Assembly: GCA_947497315.1 (NCBI GenBank)
Contig: CANMFX010000003.1
Coordinates: 1 to 64,000, forward strand
Source of the DNA: an uncultured Sphingomonadaceae bacterium
Lineage (GTDB): Bacteria; Pseudomonadota; Alphaproteobacteria; Sphingomonadales; Sphingomonadaceae
Length of the DNA stretch: 64,000 nucleotides
Reading direction: 5' to 3'
Below are positions 1-8,877 of this stretch, one piece after another. The stretch's first letter is position 1. Each line of letters begins with the position of its first letter. The notes under the pieces were generated by a model. That model was not told where the DNA came from, searched no databases, and saw only the letters and a program-made list of their open reading frames with translations. The translations under genes were made by a program, and so were the position numbers.

Positions 1-125
1 GCCAAGGCTTCGAGAAACACCACCTGCCTGTCCGCCGACCAGCCATCATGGCGCGCACGGGGCTGCGCAAGGTCATCAGGCGCAGGGATGTCGGTGAAAT
101 CATCGTGTGTTGGTTGCTGTGTCAT
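1..125 (-). CDS. Hypothetical protein, N-terminal fragment
   Basis: A reading frame on the minus strand starts with ATG at 125-123 and stays open to the window edge, giving about 41 residues beginning MTQQPTHDDFTDIPAP and containing RARHDGWSADRQVVFLEALA. A good ribosome-binding site (AGGAAAGAG) lies just upstream of the start. The HDGW..RQ.VFLEAL stretch resembles the beginning of helix-turn-helix-like proteins common in sphingomonads, but too little is visible to name a function. The rest of the gene is outside the window. Confidence 0.55.
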   Translation of the reverse strand, partial: MTQQPTHDDFTDIPAPDDLAQPRARHDGWSADRQVVFLEAL

Positions 126-238
126 ATGCTCTTTCCTTATTGAGGGAGAAAAGCATCGATATAACCTATTTGGTTAGATGTAGGAAAGAGGGATGAGGGA
201 GCTGTTTGCCGAAAGCGGACATTAACGTTGCATCGAAA

Positions 239-895
239 TTACCGCAATTCCGAGGGACCGCCTAGATTCTGTTTTGTCAGATAGCGGCGGGAACTCGAAA
301 CGAACGTCACCGAAGCTACGATCAGCGCGAACATCAAGATCAACACCTCTCCTCCGGGAATGTGCAGCGCTTGCACCAGCATGCGATCATGGTTCTTGAT
401 ACTCGCCCATTTGTGTAAGGATGCTTCGGCGAATTCTTGTGTTGCAAATAGATCGACAAGATCGCGACGACTTCGGTACCGCACAATCACAATGCGGTCC
501 CAATCACCATTGGTTTGATCTGACCAGCTACTTCCAAAGACCGGATGAGAACCGCGCACGGCCATCAGTTTGATCATTACCGAGCTGAAGCGATCATAAG
601 CCTCTTCGCCTGACCCTTTTAGGCCCAGAGTTACAGGATAGTCCGCGACATCGTGAAACTTATATAGATTTACCGTGTAGATGGGGCGGCCGTCATCTTC
701 GCCGAGAAATTTTCTCAAAGCCGGCAAGTCATGCCGCCCGCCAGGAATTTGCGATTGAGCTTCGATGCGATTCATATAGTCATCGACATCAGCGTCGGAA
801 AGCGGACTGACATTCCATTGATACCAATACATCAGCGCCAAAAAAAACACTCCGCCAGCTAGCGCGCTTATTCCAATTCGCTTGACGATGTTCAT
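239..895 (-). CDS. Membrane-anchored DUF1330-like protein
   Basis: About 218 residues. The N-terminus MNIVKRIG is followed by a hydrophobic segment (roughly residues 6-24), and a second hydrophobic segment sits near the C-terminus (HIPGGEVLILMFALIVASV). The soluble middle contains IYTVNLYKF and WDRIVIVRYRSR, which resemble the ferredoxin-like alpha/beta barrel of DUF1330 proteins; function is unknown. The start at 895 was preferred to 925 because GGAAGG lies six bases upstream of it. The gene is divergent from the HxlR regulator starting at 990, and the 94 bp between them hold two copies of an operator-like repeat, so it is a likely target of that regulator. Confidence 0.55.
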   Translation of the reverse strand: MNIVKRIGISALAGGVFFLALMYWYQWNVSPLSDADVDDYMNRIEAQSQIPGGRHDLPALRKFLGEDDGRPIYTVNLYKFHDVADYPVTLGLKGSGEEAYDRFSSVMIKLMAVRGSHPVFGSSWSDQTNGDWDRIVIVRYRSRRDLVDLFATQEFAEASLHKWASIKNHDRMLVQALHIPGGEVLILMFALIVASVTFVSSSRRYLTKQNLGGPSELR

Positions 896-913
896 GATCA
901 GCCTTCCACTACG

Positions 914-968
914 AAGTAATTGCATTTTGCAAGTATCTTACTCGGCAAAGTAATTGCATTTTGCAAGT
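914..968. promoter_or_regulatory. Duplicated operator-like repeat between divergent genes
   Basis: A 21-base sequence with core AATTGCATTTTGCAAG occurs twice in direct orientation, at 914-934 and 948-968, with a 34-base period. Each copy contains the dyad TTGCA-TTT-TGCAA. The pair fills the space between the divergent membrane protein gene (start 895) and the HxlR gene (start 990). The placement and symmetry suggest a binding site for the HxlR dimer controlling both genes; the regulator assignment is inference. Confidence 0.6.
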
Positions 969-989
969 TCTTTTTCTAACATCACCCAC

Positions 990-1400
990 ATGATACGAAA
1001 TTCTGACGCTTGCCGTTCAAACTGTCCGATCAATTTTGTCCTTGAAACATTCGGTGATCGCTGGACGTTGCTCATCGTGCGCGATCTGATGTTTAAAGGT
1101 AAGCAGACATATGGTAATTTTCTGGAATCGGAGGAACAAATATCCACCAATATTCTGGCTGATCGGCTGCGCCGACTAGAGGCGCACGAAATCATTCAAA
1201 AAGAAGTGGCAAAGGATAATCGGTCTAAGTTCATTTATCGCTTCACTGATAAAGGAAAGGACTTGATCCCTATCATGCTTGAAGTCACGGCATGGAGCGC
1301 CAGACACGACAGTCAGTCCAACGCACCCGCCACATTCCTGAGCGATTATGAAAGTGGGCGAGAACAGATGATCGCGGCGGTTCGAGCAAACTTGGACTAA
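990..1400 (+). CDS. HxlR-family transcriptional regulator
   Basis: 136 residues, the normal size for this winged-helix family. The sequence SNCPINFVLETFGDRWTLLI followed by VRDLM is the HxlR signature, and STNILADRLRRLEAHEII is the DNA-recognition region. Two cysteines near the N-terminus (DACRSNCP) could give redox sensing as in some HxlR proteins, which is speculative. The open frame could begin with TTG at 954, but that codon falls inside the upstream direct repeat, so the ATG at 990 is preferred although no strong ribosome-binding site is visible. It probably controls the divergent gene and itself through the repeats at 914-968. Confidence 0.85.
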   Translation: MIRNSDACRSNCPINFVLETFGDRWTLLIVRDLMFKGKQTYGNFLESEEQISTNILADRLRRLEAHEIIQKEVAKDNRSKFIYRFTDKGKDLIPIMLEVTAWSARHDSQSNAPATFLSDYESGREQMIAAVRANLD

Positions 1401-1646
1401 GCCATCGTATCGCAATGGTTTGTATATCTGACGTCCGCTTTTGCACCCAAAGCAGACTTATTGCTTTCCCCCTTAAAACCGCAAGAAACCCCTCATCCAA
1501 CGCCCTTATACCACCTTCCAGCCAATGGTCCGCCGCAGAAATAGACTGTTTTACAATTGTTGTAGTCAGCAGGGCTGGTCACCAACGGATTTAATGCTAG
1601 AAAGGACCCTCTCATAGGGGTGAGAGCGAGTGAACGGGGGCGTTCT

Positions 1647-2744
1647 ATGCGTAAGATTTTTTTCCTTTTTCTGGTATTTTCCGTATCTGCCTGTATTCCG
1701 CCGGGCCGCGATTATGGCTGGCCGCAGAACCGGGCAGCAGACGGTCCTGAACCGATATTACAAACGGATGCTTCGGTTTTTAGTCAGAGCCCGGACGAGG
1801 CACCGCCGCCAACCTGGACCGCGCAGGCCGTGACGCCCAATGCGGTGAAGATTGAAGACAGCATATATATAGTAAAATCCGGCGACACGTTGCGCGGCAT
1901 AGCCAATCGTACCGGCGCAAGTTCGGAGCTTATTGCAGCAAACAACAATTTGACCGCGCCTTATATCATCAGGCCGGGTCAGAAACTGCAAATCACCGGC
2001 GGCCGCTATCATGGGGTGAATGGCGGTGAGACCGGGATTGCCATTGCCCGGGCCTATGGCGTTCCGTGGCGGGATGTGGTGGCGCTTAACGGTTTGGAAG
2101 AGCCATTTATCCTGCGGGTGGGGCAAAGGCTATTGCTGCCAGCGGCCACACCAATTGATCCGCAGAGCATGACGATTGAACAGCGGGCGGCGGCCTTTGA
2201 TCTGGATATCGATGATATCGTGACCGGCAGTCAACCGGCGCTGGCCAGTGCGACGACCGCGGACGAGCCATCTGATTGGCGCAAGGCAATTTCACGAAAC
2301 GAAAAACCGGCGAAAACAGCGACAAAAAAACCGGCCGCGATCATCGCGCCGAATGCGTTTTCGGGCCGGTTCAACTGGCCGGTGGAAGGAAAGCTCCTCT
2401 CCAGCTTTGGCGGCAAGGGGGGCGGTAAGGTCAATGACGGTCTGAATATAAGCGTGGCCAAGGGAACGCCCATAAGAGCATCAGCAGACGGTGTAGTTGC
2501 CTATAGCGGCGATGAAATCGGGGTGTTCGGCGGCCTGATCCTGCTCAACCATGGCGATGGCTGGGTTACCGCTTATGGCCATGCGGACAAATTAAATGTT
2601 ACGCGTGGACAAAAGATCAAGGCTGGTGATATCATCGGTCTGGCTGGAGACAGCGGCTATGTACAGGAACCGCAATTGCATTTTGAAATCCGTAAAGATC
2701 GAAAGCCGGTAAACCCCGTCTCCCATCTGCCGAAGCGGACCTGA
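1647..2744 (+). CDS. LysM/M23 lipoprotein, NlpD-type, degenerate zinc site
   Basis: 365 residues. A lipoprotein signal (MRKIFFLFLVFSVSAC) ends in a lipobox VSAC. A clear LysM domain follows (YIVKSGDTLRGIANRTGAS..., near residues 75-120) and a second weaker one (IAIARAYGVPWRDVVALNGL). The C-terminal LytM/M23 domain starts near residue 240 (FNWPVEGKLLSSFG). The usual zinc-binding HxxxD is replaced by NDGLN, and the usual HxH survives only as LHFEIR, so it is probably not an active endopeptidase but an activator of cell-wall amidases, like NlpD, EnvC or DipM. The start at 1647 rather than 1620 gives a proper signal peptide. The next gene begins 7 bp downstream. Confidence 0.85.
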   Translation: MRKIFFLFLVFSVSACIPPGRDYGWPQNRAADGPEPILQTDASVFSQSPDEAPPPTWTAQAVTPNAVKIEDSIYIVKSGDTLRGIANRTGASSELIAANNNLTAPYIIRPGQKLQITGGRYHGVNGGETGIAIARAYGVPWRDVVALNGLEEPFILRVGQRLLLPAATPIDPQSMTIEQRAAAFDLDIDDIVTGSQPALASATTADEPSDWRKAISRNEKPAKTATKKPAAIIAPNAFSGRFNWPVEGKLLSSFGGKGGGKVNDGLNISVAKGTPIRASADGVVAYSGDEIGVFGGLILLNHGDGWVTAYGHADKLNVTRGQKIKAGDIIGLAGDSGYVQEPQLHFEIRKDRKPVNPVSHLPKRT

Positions 2745-2751
2745 TGACTCT

Positions 2752-3825
2752 ATGGCCCGGCGCTATTCCCGCAACATATCCGACTATCTGACGCTGCGGC
2801 GCCAGTCGAGCCTGCCGATCTGGCTGGATATCACCTGGCGGGTGTTGTTTGTGTTAGGATTGATTGGCACGGCCGTCGCTGTCCACTGGTTTGACCGTAA
2901 CGGTTTGCAGGACAGTTATGACGGCGATGTCAGTTTTCTTGATGTCGTCTATTTCACGATGATCTCTATTACGACGACTGGCTATGGGGATATCGCCCCG
3001 GTGACAGAGCGGGCGCGTATGTTTGACGCCCTGGTCGTGACTCCCATTCGCATCTTCGTTGTGCTTATATTTGTCGGCACAGCCTATAATTTTGTATTCA
3101 AAAGAACCTGGGACAATTGGCGCATGAAAATCATCCAGAATAATTTGCACGATCATATCGTGATCGCCGGTTTCGGAACCAGCGGCAAGGAAGCGGTGCA
3201 GGAATTGATCGCCCGCGGAACCAATCCTGAAGAAATTGTCGTTGTCGACCCGTTTGACGAGGCCTTGGCGCAGGCGGAAAAACTCGGCTGTGCGGTAATT
3301 AATGGCGATGCGACGCGGGATGTGACGTTGATGAACGTCAAGATTTCCCGTGCGCGATCTATGATCGTTTCGGCGGGGCGTGATGATACCAGCATCCTGA
3401 TTGTACTAACCGCGCGCCATCTCGCCTATCATCTGCCGATCAGCGTATCGGTCCGGGCTGCAGACAATGAACTGCTCGCAAGGCAGGCAGGCGCGACGAC
3501 CGTGATTAATCCGGTGAGCTTTGCCGGACTGCTATTGGCAGGCAGCTGTGAAGGCGCAAAAATATCCGACTATCTCAGCGATCTTGCTTCGGCCACCGGC
3601 CGGGTCAAACTGGTCCAGCGACCGGTTGAAGATGACGAAGTCGGCATGGCGATGAAAGATATTGTCAAAGAGGGGCTTGGCGTCCGTATCTACCGCGACA
3701 ATAACATGTACGGATTTTGGGAAGAAGAAGCCAAGAAACTTGAGGCCGGCGACATTATTGTCGAGATTATGCCGGGTAATGGCTCCGGGAGCCGGGCTGC
3801 CGGGGAAGAAGCAAAAGCCGATTAG
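2752..3825 (+). CDS. Potassium channel with RCK/TrkA-N domain
   Basis: 357 residues. A pore module with two membrane segments flanks the selectivity filter TTTGYGDIAPVT near residue 80. After the second helix comes a cytoplasmic RCK domain beginning HIVIAGFGTSGKEAVQEL near residue 135, a Rossmann nucleotide-binding motif, followed by a TrkA-C-like tail. This is the layout of MthK/Kch-type ligand-gated K+ channels. An unrelated-looking N-terminal region (RYSRNISDYLTLRRQSSLP) precedes the first helix. The gene starts 7 bp after the NlpD-type lipoprotein gene and is probably co-transcribed with it. Confidence 0.9.
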   Translation: MARRYSRNISDYLTLRRQSSLPIWLDITWRVLFVLGLIGTAVAVHWFDRNGLQDSYDGDVSFLDVVYFTMISITTTGYGDIAPVTERARMFDALVVTPIRIFVVLIFVGTAYNFVFKRTWDNWRMKIIQNNLHDHIVIAGFGTSGKEAVQELIARGTNPEEIVVVDPFDEALAQAEKLGCAVINGDATRDVTLMNVKISRARSMIVSAGRDDTSILIVLTARHLAYHLPISVSVRAADNELLARQAGATTVINPVSFAGLLLAGSCEGAKISDYLSDLASATGRVKLVQRPVEDDEVGMAMKDIVKEGLGVRIYRDNNMYGFWEEEAKKLEAGDIIVEIMPGNGSGSRAAGEEAKAD

Positions 3826-3900
3826 CCTGTCCATGTTGCACCTGCGAACAAACATGCTATGCAGAGATACTGATAGCTGGCGTTCTCCGGGAGAAATACA

Positions 3901-4626
3901 ATGACACAGGCCAATGCGATACCGATGCCGACAGGCCTGCGTCCGCCGAACCGGCTGGCACAATTTGGTGAACTGGCGCTGCCTCTCGACTTTGTGCGCT
4001 TTAGTCTGCAATGGCCGCGGGTTGTTACCGCACCCAAAGGCGACGGACGTCCGATCTTCCTGATTCCCGGCTATGGCGGTAGCGAATTGTCGATGGGACC
4101 GCTGAAAGCCTTTTTGACCGGCCTGGACTATGATGTCTCTGATTGGGGATTGGGTAGGAACCAGGGCTCGGTTAATCGCGATATCGACCGGTTTACCGCT
4201 ATTGCAGAGGCACAATATACCAGCAATGACCGGCAGCCATTGACGCTAATCGGTTGGTCACTCGGCGGGATTATCGCACGCGAGGTTGCGCGGCTCTCAC
4301 CCGATCTGGTCCGTGAAGTCATCACAATGGGTACTCCGATCATTGGCGGGCCGAAATATACGACACCGGGGCAACGTTATGCGAAATCGGCACAGATTAA
4401 TCTCGATCGCTTTGAGAAAGAAGTGCATGCGCGCAATAGTATCGGCTTCAGCCAGCCATTGACGGTACTCTATTCCAATCGCGACGGAATTGTCGGGCCG
4501 GATATCGCCAAGGATATCTATAATCCGCAGGCGCGCAATATCAGAGTCGATGGCGGACATCTGGGTCTTGGCTTCAATCCGAAAGTGTGGCGGATTATCG
4601 CTGATACGCTGGCGGGACGGGCGTGA
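3901..4626 (+). CDS. Alpha/beta hydrolase, lipase-like
   Basis: 241 residues. RPIFLIPGYGGSELSMGPL contains the oxyanion-hole region, and GWSLGG carries the nucleophilic serine near residue 120. VITMGTPIIG after the nucleophile is typical of PGAP1/lipase-type hydrolases acting on esters. The C-terminal GGHLGLGFN offers the catalytic histidine, and NRDGIVGPD a possible acid. No signal peptide is seen, so the protein is probably cytoplasmic. The substrate is not predictable. A short gap of 59 bp separates it from the PhyH-type gene. Confidence 0.8.
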   Translation: MTQANAIPMPTGLRPPNRLAQFGELALPLDFVRFSLQWPRVVTAPKGDGRPIFLIPGYGGSELSMGPLKAFLTGLDYDVSDWGLGRNQGSVNRDIDRFTAIAEAQYTSNDRQPLTLIGWSLGGIIAREVARLSPDLVREVITMGTPIIGGPKYTTPGQRYAKSAQINLDRFEKEVHARNSIGFSQPLTVLYSNRDGIVGPDIAKDIYNPQARNIRVDGGHLGLGFNPKVWRIIADTLAGRA

Positions 4627-4685
4627 TCGCCTGCACCTTGTAACCGGACAAATTTCGGCATATCCTCCTGAGCAGGAGAGAAAAT

Positions 4686-5582
4686 ATGCCGCAATTACAA
4701 AGACTATCCGCCGCCACTGATCCGGAAAAGCTGGCGCAGGCTTTACGCGATGATGGCGCCGCGATTGTCGAGAACGTCCTCGACGCTGCGGCCTTGGAAA
4801 AACTGAAATCCGAAATCATGCCTTATGTCGATGCGACCGAGCCCGGCCGGGATGATTTTACCGGACGCAAGACGACGCGCACTGGTGCGCTGGTTGCACG
4901 GTCCAAGGCGTGCCGCGATCTTGTTATGGATGACCTGATTTTGGGTGGTGCCAATGCCTTTCTGAAACCTTTTTGCGAGCGGGTGCAACTTCACCTGACA
5001 CAGCTGATCCGTATTCAGCCGGGACAGGCCAAACAACCGCTCCACCGCGACCGGTTGGCCTGGGGCGGCTTTCTTCAGGACAGTATCGAGCCGCAGTTTA
5101 ACACGATCTGGGCGGTTACCGATTTCACACAGGAAAATGGCGCGACGCAGGTCGTGCCCGGTTCGAACAACTGGGAAGCGGGGCGCGAAGCCAAGCCGGA
5201 TGAAATCCAATATGCCGAGATGAAAGCCGGTTCTGTGCTCGTCTATTCGGGGTCAGTCATTCATAGTGGCGGCGCGAATGAGGCCGATCATGACCGGATG
5301 GGATTGAACATTACCTATGCGCTAGGCTGGTTGCGGCAGGAAGAGAACCAGTATCTGTCTTGCCCCCCACATATTGCCAAGGATTTCGATCCGGCGCTGC
5401 GGGACCTGCTCGGCTATTGCATGGGCAGCTATGCGCTCGGCTATTACACGCCGCCAACCGGTCCGGGCGAAAGCCCCGAGGTGGTGCCGCCGGAATTTCT
5501 TTTCTCCGGCAAGGTAACCGACTGGAGCGACGGTGACGATCTGTATGGAAGCGTCAGTCGGCGCTCCAGCGAAACGGTCTAG
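4686..5582 (+). CDS. Phytanoyl-CoA dioxygenase (PhyH) family protein
   Basis: 298 residues. The family is an Fe(II)/2-oxoglutarate oxygenase on a cupin fold. The metal-binding HxD appears as PLHRDRLAWGGF near residue 120, and the second histidine as SGSVIHSGGANEADHDRMG near residue 190; the arginine in DRMGLNITY fits the 2-oxoglutarate site. PhyH-like enzymes hydroxylate a range of small molecules, so the substrate is open. The stop codon lies five bases before the convergent DUF1761 gene ends, so the two are tail to tail. Confidence 0.85.
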   Translation: MPQLQRLSAATDPEKLAQALRDDGAAIVENVLDAAALEKLKSEIMPYVDATEPGRDDFTGRKTTRTGALVARSKACRDLVMDDLILGGANAFLKPFCERVQLHLTQLIRIQPGQAKQPLHRDRLAWGGFLQDSIEPQFNTIWAVTDFTQENGATQVVPGSNNWEAGREAKPDEIQYAEMKAGSVLVYSGSVIHSGGANEADHDRMGLNITYALGWLRQEENQYLSCPPHIAKDFDPALRDLLGYCMGSYALGYYTPPTGPGESPEVVPPEFLFSGKVTDWSDGDDLYGSVSRRSSETV

Positions 5583-5586
5583 GGCT

Positions 5587-5997
5587 CTATCCCAGCCAGG
5601 CGTGAACCACGCCCATAGCAATATAGAAAAGCAGCCAATAGCCGGCATCGATAAAGAACAGCGTCTTGCTCTTCTGTGAAAACAGATAGTTGGTGCCGAT
5701 GGCTGGAACAATGAAACCCAGTGCGACACCAAAGGCAGTCAGCACTTTAATGGTAAAAGAGAAATCTGTGCCATAGCTCGCGAAAGTATGCGCCAAAGTC
5801 CATGACGCGACCAGGCTGAAAGCAAAGGCGCCGCCATAGATGGCACCCATATTACCTTCCTTTATTTCTTCCTCGGTCAGGCCCACCGCGCCCATCCATT
5901 TCTTGCCCATAATCGGGCCATACCAGATGCCTCCGACCAGAAAGCCTGCCAAGGCTGCGACGACCACAGCGATCCAGTTTACATCGAAAATATTCAT
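5587..5997 (-). CDS. DUF1761 membrane protein
   Basis: 136 residues with four predicted membrane segments. The first contains AVVVAALAGFLVGGIWYGPI, followed by a loop with MGKKWMGAVGLTEEEIKEG, which is the signature of DUF1761. The function of the family is unknown. It faces tail to tail with the PhyH-family gene and heads away from rimO, so it is probably a single transcription unit. Confidence 0.85.
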   Translation of the reverse strand: MNIFDVNWIAVVVAALAGFLVGGIWYGPIMGKKWMGAVGLTEEEIKEGNMGAIYGGAFAFSLVASWTLAHTFASYGTDFSFTIKVLTAFGVALGFIVPAIGTNYLFSQKSKTLFFIDAGYWLLFYIAMGVVHAWLG

Positions 5998-6136
5998 TCC
6001 ATCCTCCCTGATTTTGTGAACAGATTGTTTTTACACCGAAATCGCCAAAAAAACCAGCTAGCGGCAGGTTGGAGCAAGGTGCCGGGCCATTGGAGGCGTG
6101 ACTCATCGGAAAATAGCGGGTAAGGGCGCTGCCATC

Positions 6137-7504
6137 ATGGCTACCGCAATTCCTTCTCCGCCCAAAGTTGGCATGGTGTCTCTTGGCTGTCCCAAGGCGC
6201 TGGTCGACAGCGAACGCATTCTGACACAGCTGCGCTCTGACGGCTATCAGATGTCGCCAGATTATTCCGGCGCAGATGTGGTGCTGGTCAATACCTGCGG
6301 ATTTCTAGACAGCGCGAAGGAGGAGTCGCTGGAAGCCATTGGTGAAGCGATGGCGGAAAACGGCCGGGTGATTGTCACTGGCTGCATGGGCAATGAAGCC
6401 GACACAATTATGGAACGCTTCCCGGATGTCTTGGCCGTCACTGGCGCGCATCAATATGAAGATGTTGTCACTGCAGTGCATGCAGCGGCTCCGGCCGCGC
6501 GCGGCGCGTTTGTTGATCTGGTCCCTGATGCCGGGCTGAAACTCACGCCGCGCCATTATAGCTATTTAAAGATTTCCGAAGGCTGCAACCATCGATGCTC
6601 CTTCTGTATCATTCCGTCCTTGCGCGGCGATCTCGTGTCACGGCGGCCGGACGCGATCCTCCGCGAAGCAGAAAAGCTCGTCGCCAATGGCACGAAGGAA
6701 TTGCTGGTGATCAGCCAGGATACGTCGGCTTACGGCGTCGATATCCGCCATCAGCCGCAAATCTGGAATGGCCCGATAGGGCAGGGCCGCGAAGTGCGCG
6801 CGCATATGACCGATCTGGCGGTGGCGCTGGGCGAACTCGGCGTCTGGACGCGGCTGCACTATGTCTATCCCTATCCGCATGTCGACAAGGTCATCCCGCT
6901 GATGGCCGAGGGCAAAATCACGCCCTATCTCGACATCCCGTTCCAGCATGCCGCGCCCAATGTCCTGAAACGCATGAAGCGCCCGGCCAACGAGGCGAAA
7001 GTCTTGCAGCGGGTGAAAAGCTGGCGCGATATCTGCCCGGACCTCACGATCCGCTCCACCTTCGTTGTCGGCTTCCCAGGAGAGACGGAAGAGGATTTCC
7101 AGTATCTGCTCGACTGGCTCGAAGAAGCGCAGCTCGACCGGGTCGGCGGCTTCCGCTTTGAACCGGTGGAGGGTGCCGCGGCTAATGCCCTGGATGGTGC
7201 CGTACCCGAGGAAGTCAAAGAAGAACGCTATCAGCGCCTGATGGAAAAAACCGCTGCGATCAGCGCTGCACGGCTGCAAGCCAAAGTCGGCCGTACGCTG
7301 CCCGTCATCATCGACGAAATCGGTGAGCCGGATGAAGATGGCGATATCGGTGCAACCGCCCGGTCACAGGCCGATGCACCTGAAATTGACGGCAATGTCT
7401 TCCTGCGCAACGTCAGCGCTGAGGTTGCGGTTGGTGATATTATAGATGTCGAGATCGAAGACGCCGACGCCCACGATCTGTTCGGAGCGCCGGTCGCCGT
7501 ATAG
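6137..7504 (+). CDS. rimO: Ribosomal protein S12 methylthiotransferase RimO
   Basis: 455 residues, normal for RimO. The N-terminal UPF0004 domain begins [17 protein letters not shown] with its first cluster cysteines (GCPKA, NTCGF, TGCMG). The radical-SAM domain has the CxxxCxxC motif in [17 protein letters not shown] near residue 150. A TRAM domain ends the protein (VIIDEIGE...[17 protein letters not shown]). RimO adds a methylthio group to Asp88 (E. coli numbering) of ribosomal protein S12. The ATG at 6137 is chosen over an upstream GTG at 6098 because MATAI... matches the usual start and TAAGGG lies upstream. Confidence 0.97.
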   Translation: MATAIPSPPKVGMVSLGCPKALVDSERILTQLRSDGYQMSPDYSGADVVLVNTCGFLDSAKEESLEAIGEAMAENGRVIVTGCMGNEADTIMERFPDVLAVTGAHQYEDVVTAVHAAAPAARGAFVDLVPDAGLKLTPRHYSYLKISEGCNHRCSFCIIPSLRGDLVSRRPDAILREAEKLVANGTKELLVISQDTSAYGVDIRHQPQIWNGPIGQGREVRAHMTDLAVALGELGVWTRLHYVYPYPHVDKVIPLMAEGKITPYLDIPFQHAAPNVLKRMKRPANEAKVLQRVKSWRDICPDLTIRSTFVVGFPGETEEDFQYLLDWLEEAQLDRVGGFRFEPVEGAAANALDGAVPEEVKEERYQRLMEKTAAISAARLQAKVGRTLPVIIDEIGEPDEDGDIGATARSQADAPEIDGNVFLRNVSAEVAVGDIIDVEIEDADAHDLFGAPVAV

Positions 7505-7520
7505 GGGTCACCGTACAGGG

Positions 7521-8171
7521 TTAGTGCTGATCCGGCAGTGGGGGCCTAGTGTCCTGAAAACTCTGCAGACATGATACCCAACTCCACCAGCGACTGAGCG
7601 CTTGATGTTTTGCGAGTTCTTCGTCTCCGTCGCGCGCTTGCACGAAATAACCGATCATTGGCGCTAAATGGCAATCGGCCGATGTGATCTGCTGGCTATC
7701 CAGAACAAGGCCCTCGCGGATAATCTTGTCCAGCGAGGTCAAAACGGTCTGAGATTTTTGCATGCCCTTAGCGATCATGGCTTCATCGGGCGCCTGACCA
7801 TATAGAGGCGCGAAAACCCGCTGCGAAGCAACCTGACGAACCATCGGCCAATAGGCATAATTGTCGACGATAGAAATCACCTGTGTCATCCGTGCTGCCT
7901 TTTTGGCCTCTGCGGGAACCAGAGGCGGCCCGTCAAAAGCCGCGTCAATATAGGATGTTATGGCCGCCGTTTCGTAGATTTGAAAATCTCCGTGCACCAA
8001 TAGTGGCACGCGGCCGAAGGGGTGCATCTTCAGATAGCTTTTCGGCACGGGGTCGGTGAAAGGATCAACCTCAATAGACGTACAGGCGACACCTTTATGC
8101 TGAAGCGTCATTCGGACAATCTGGTTATAAACGCTGAATCGATAGCCGTGAACGATGACAGGATCAGTCAT
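7521..8171 (-). CDS. Glutathione S-transferase family protein
   Basis: 216 residues. The N-terminal thioredoxin-like domain is recognisable from VIVHGYRFSVYNQIVRMTL, FGRVPLLVHGDFQIYETAAI (cis-proline and the ET glutathione-binding pair), and YIDAAF. The C-terminal half is the usual all-helical domain with a late segment DCHLAPMIGYF. It is probably a cytoplasmic detoxification or stress protein. Its end is convergent with rimO, 16 bp away. It lies downstream of a DUF1993 gene in the same direction, but a terminator at 8238-8275 separates them. Confidence 0.9.
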   Translation of the reverse strand: MTDPVIVHGYRFSVYNQIVRMTLQHKGVACTSIEVDPFTDPVPKSYLKMHPFGRVPLLVHGDFQIYETAAITSYIDAAFDGPPLVPAEAKKAARMTQVISIVDNYAYWPMVRQVASQRVFAPLYGQAPDEAMIAKGMQKSQTVLTSLDKIIREGLVLDSQQITSADCHLAPMIGYFVQARDGDEELAKHQALSRWWSWVSCLQSFQDTRPPLPDQH

Positions 8172-8237
8172 GTGGTGCCCTCATATGGTGATGGGTTTGA
8201 CCATATGGGGATATTCCAAGCTGGCCAATATTGCATC

Positions 8238-8275
8238 AAAAACAAAAAACCCCGCCGGATCGTCACCAGCAGGGT
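8238..8275 (-). terminator. Rho-independent terminator downstream of the DUF1993 gene
   Basis: On the minus strand a 10-bp stem (ACCCTGCTGG pairing with CCGGCGGGGT, two G-T pairs) around a seven-base loop is followed by TTTTTTG and more T. It lies about 40 bp after the stop of the gene ending at 8317. Confidence 0.8.
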
Positions 8276-8316
8276 ATTTCGGTTTATCTGTAACTATCTT
8301 GCCGTGCAGCGAGCGG

Positions 8317-8832
8317 TCACATGCCCATGTAATCCTTCTTGCCCACGGCCACGCCCTGCATGCGCAGCAGGTTGTAAGTGGTGGTGACATGGAAAAGCAG
8401 GTTGGGGAGATAAAAGCTCAGGACATAGGCTTTGCCGTCCAGCTCCATGGTTTGATCCGGGCCGATGGGCATCGAAATCATCATGCTTTCATTGCCGTCG
8501 ATGGTCGCGTCATCGGCCTTGGCCACAGTCGCGCCGCATTCCGCAACGCGTGCAATCAGCGCGTCAAACGTCTCGCCCTCCATCGGCAGGTTGGGCAGAT
8601 CGTCGGTCGCGACACCTTGCATGCGCGCGGCACCACGGACGGCAAATTCCGTGATCATTTGCACCTGCCATTTCATCTCATGCATGTCGGGGAACAGACG
8701 GTTGTTCATGAAGGCTTCTTCGGACGCCTCTGTCGCTTCTGCATGGGCTTTTGCTTTTTCCAAAATGTTGGTCAGTCCGCGAAAAGCCTGTGCGGTGGAG
8801 GTTTTGAAGATGTGGGAAAGTTGTACAGTCAT
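8317..8832 (-). CDS. DUF1993 family protein (DinB-like fold)
   Basis: 171 residues, the family's normal length. The start MTVQLSHIFKTSTAQAFRGL and the end FHVTTTYNLLRMQGVAVGKK match DUF1993, a four-helix-bundle family related to DinB proteins and of unknown function. The histidine in FPDMHEMKWQ and the one in LLFHVTTTYNLLR could be metal ligands, which is inference. AAGGAC upstream of the ATG serves as ribosome-binding site. It is 45 bp downstream of the MAPEG gene and probably co-transcribed with it. Confidence 0.85.
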   Translation of the reverse strand: MTVQLSHIFKTSTAQAFRGLTNILEKAKAHAEATEASEEAFMNNRLFPDMHEMKWQVQMITEFAVRGAARMQGVATDDLPNLPMEGETFDALIARVAECGATVAKADDATIDGNESMMISMPIGPDQTMELDGKAYVLSFYLPNLLFHVTTTYNLLRMQGVAVGKKDYMGM

Positions 8833-8877
8833 ATTATGTCCTTGATGAGATTGATGATGCCTACAGGCTGTATGGGA

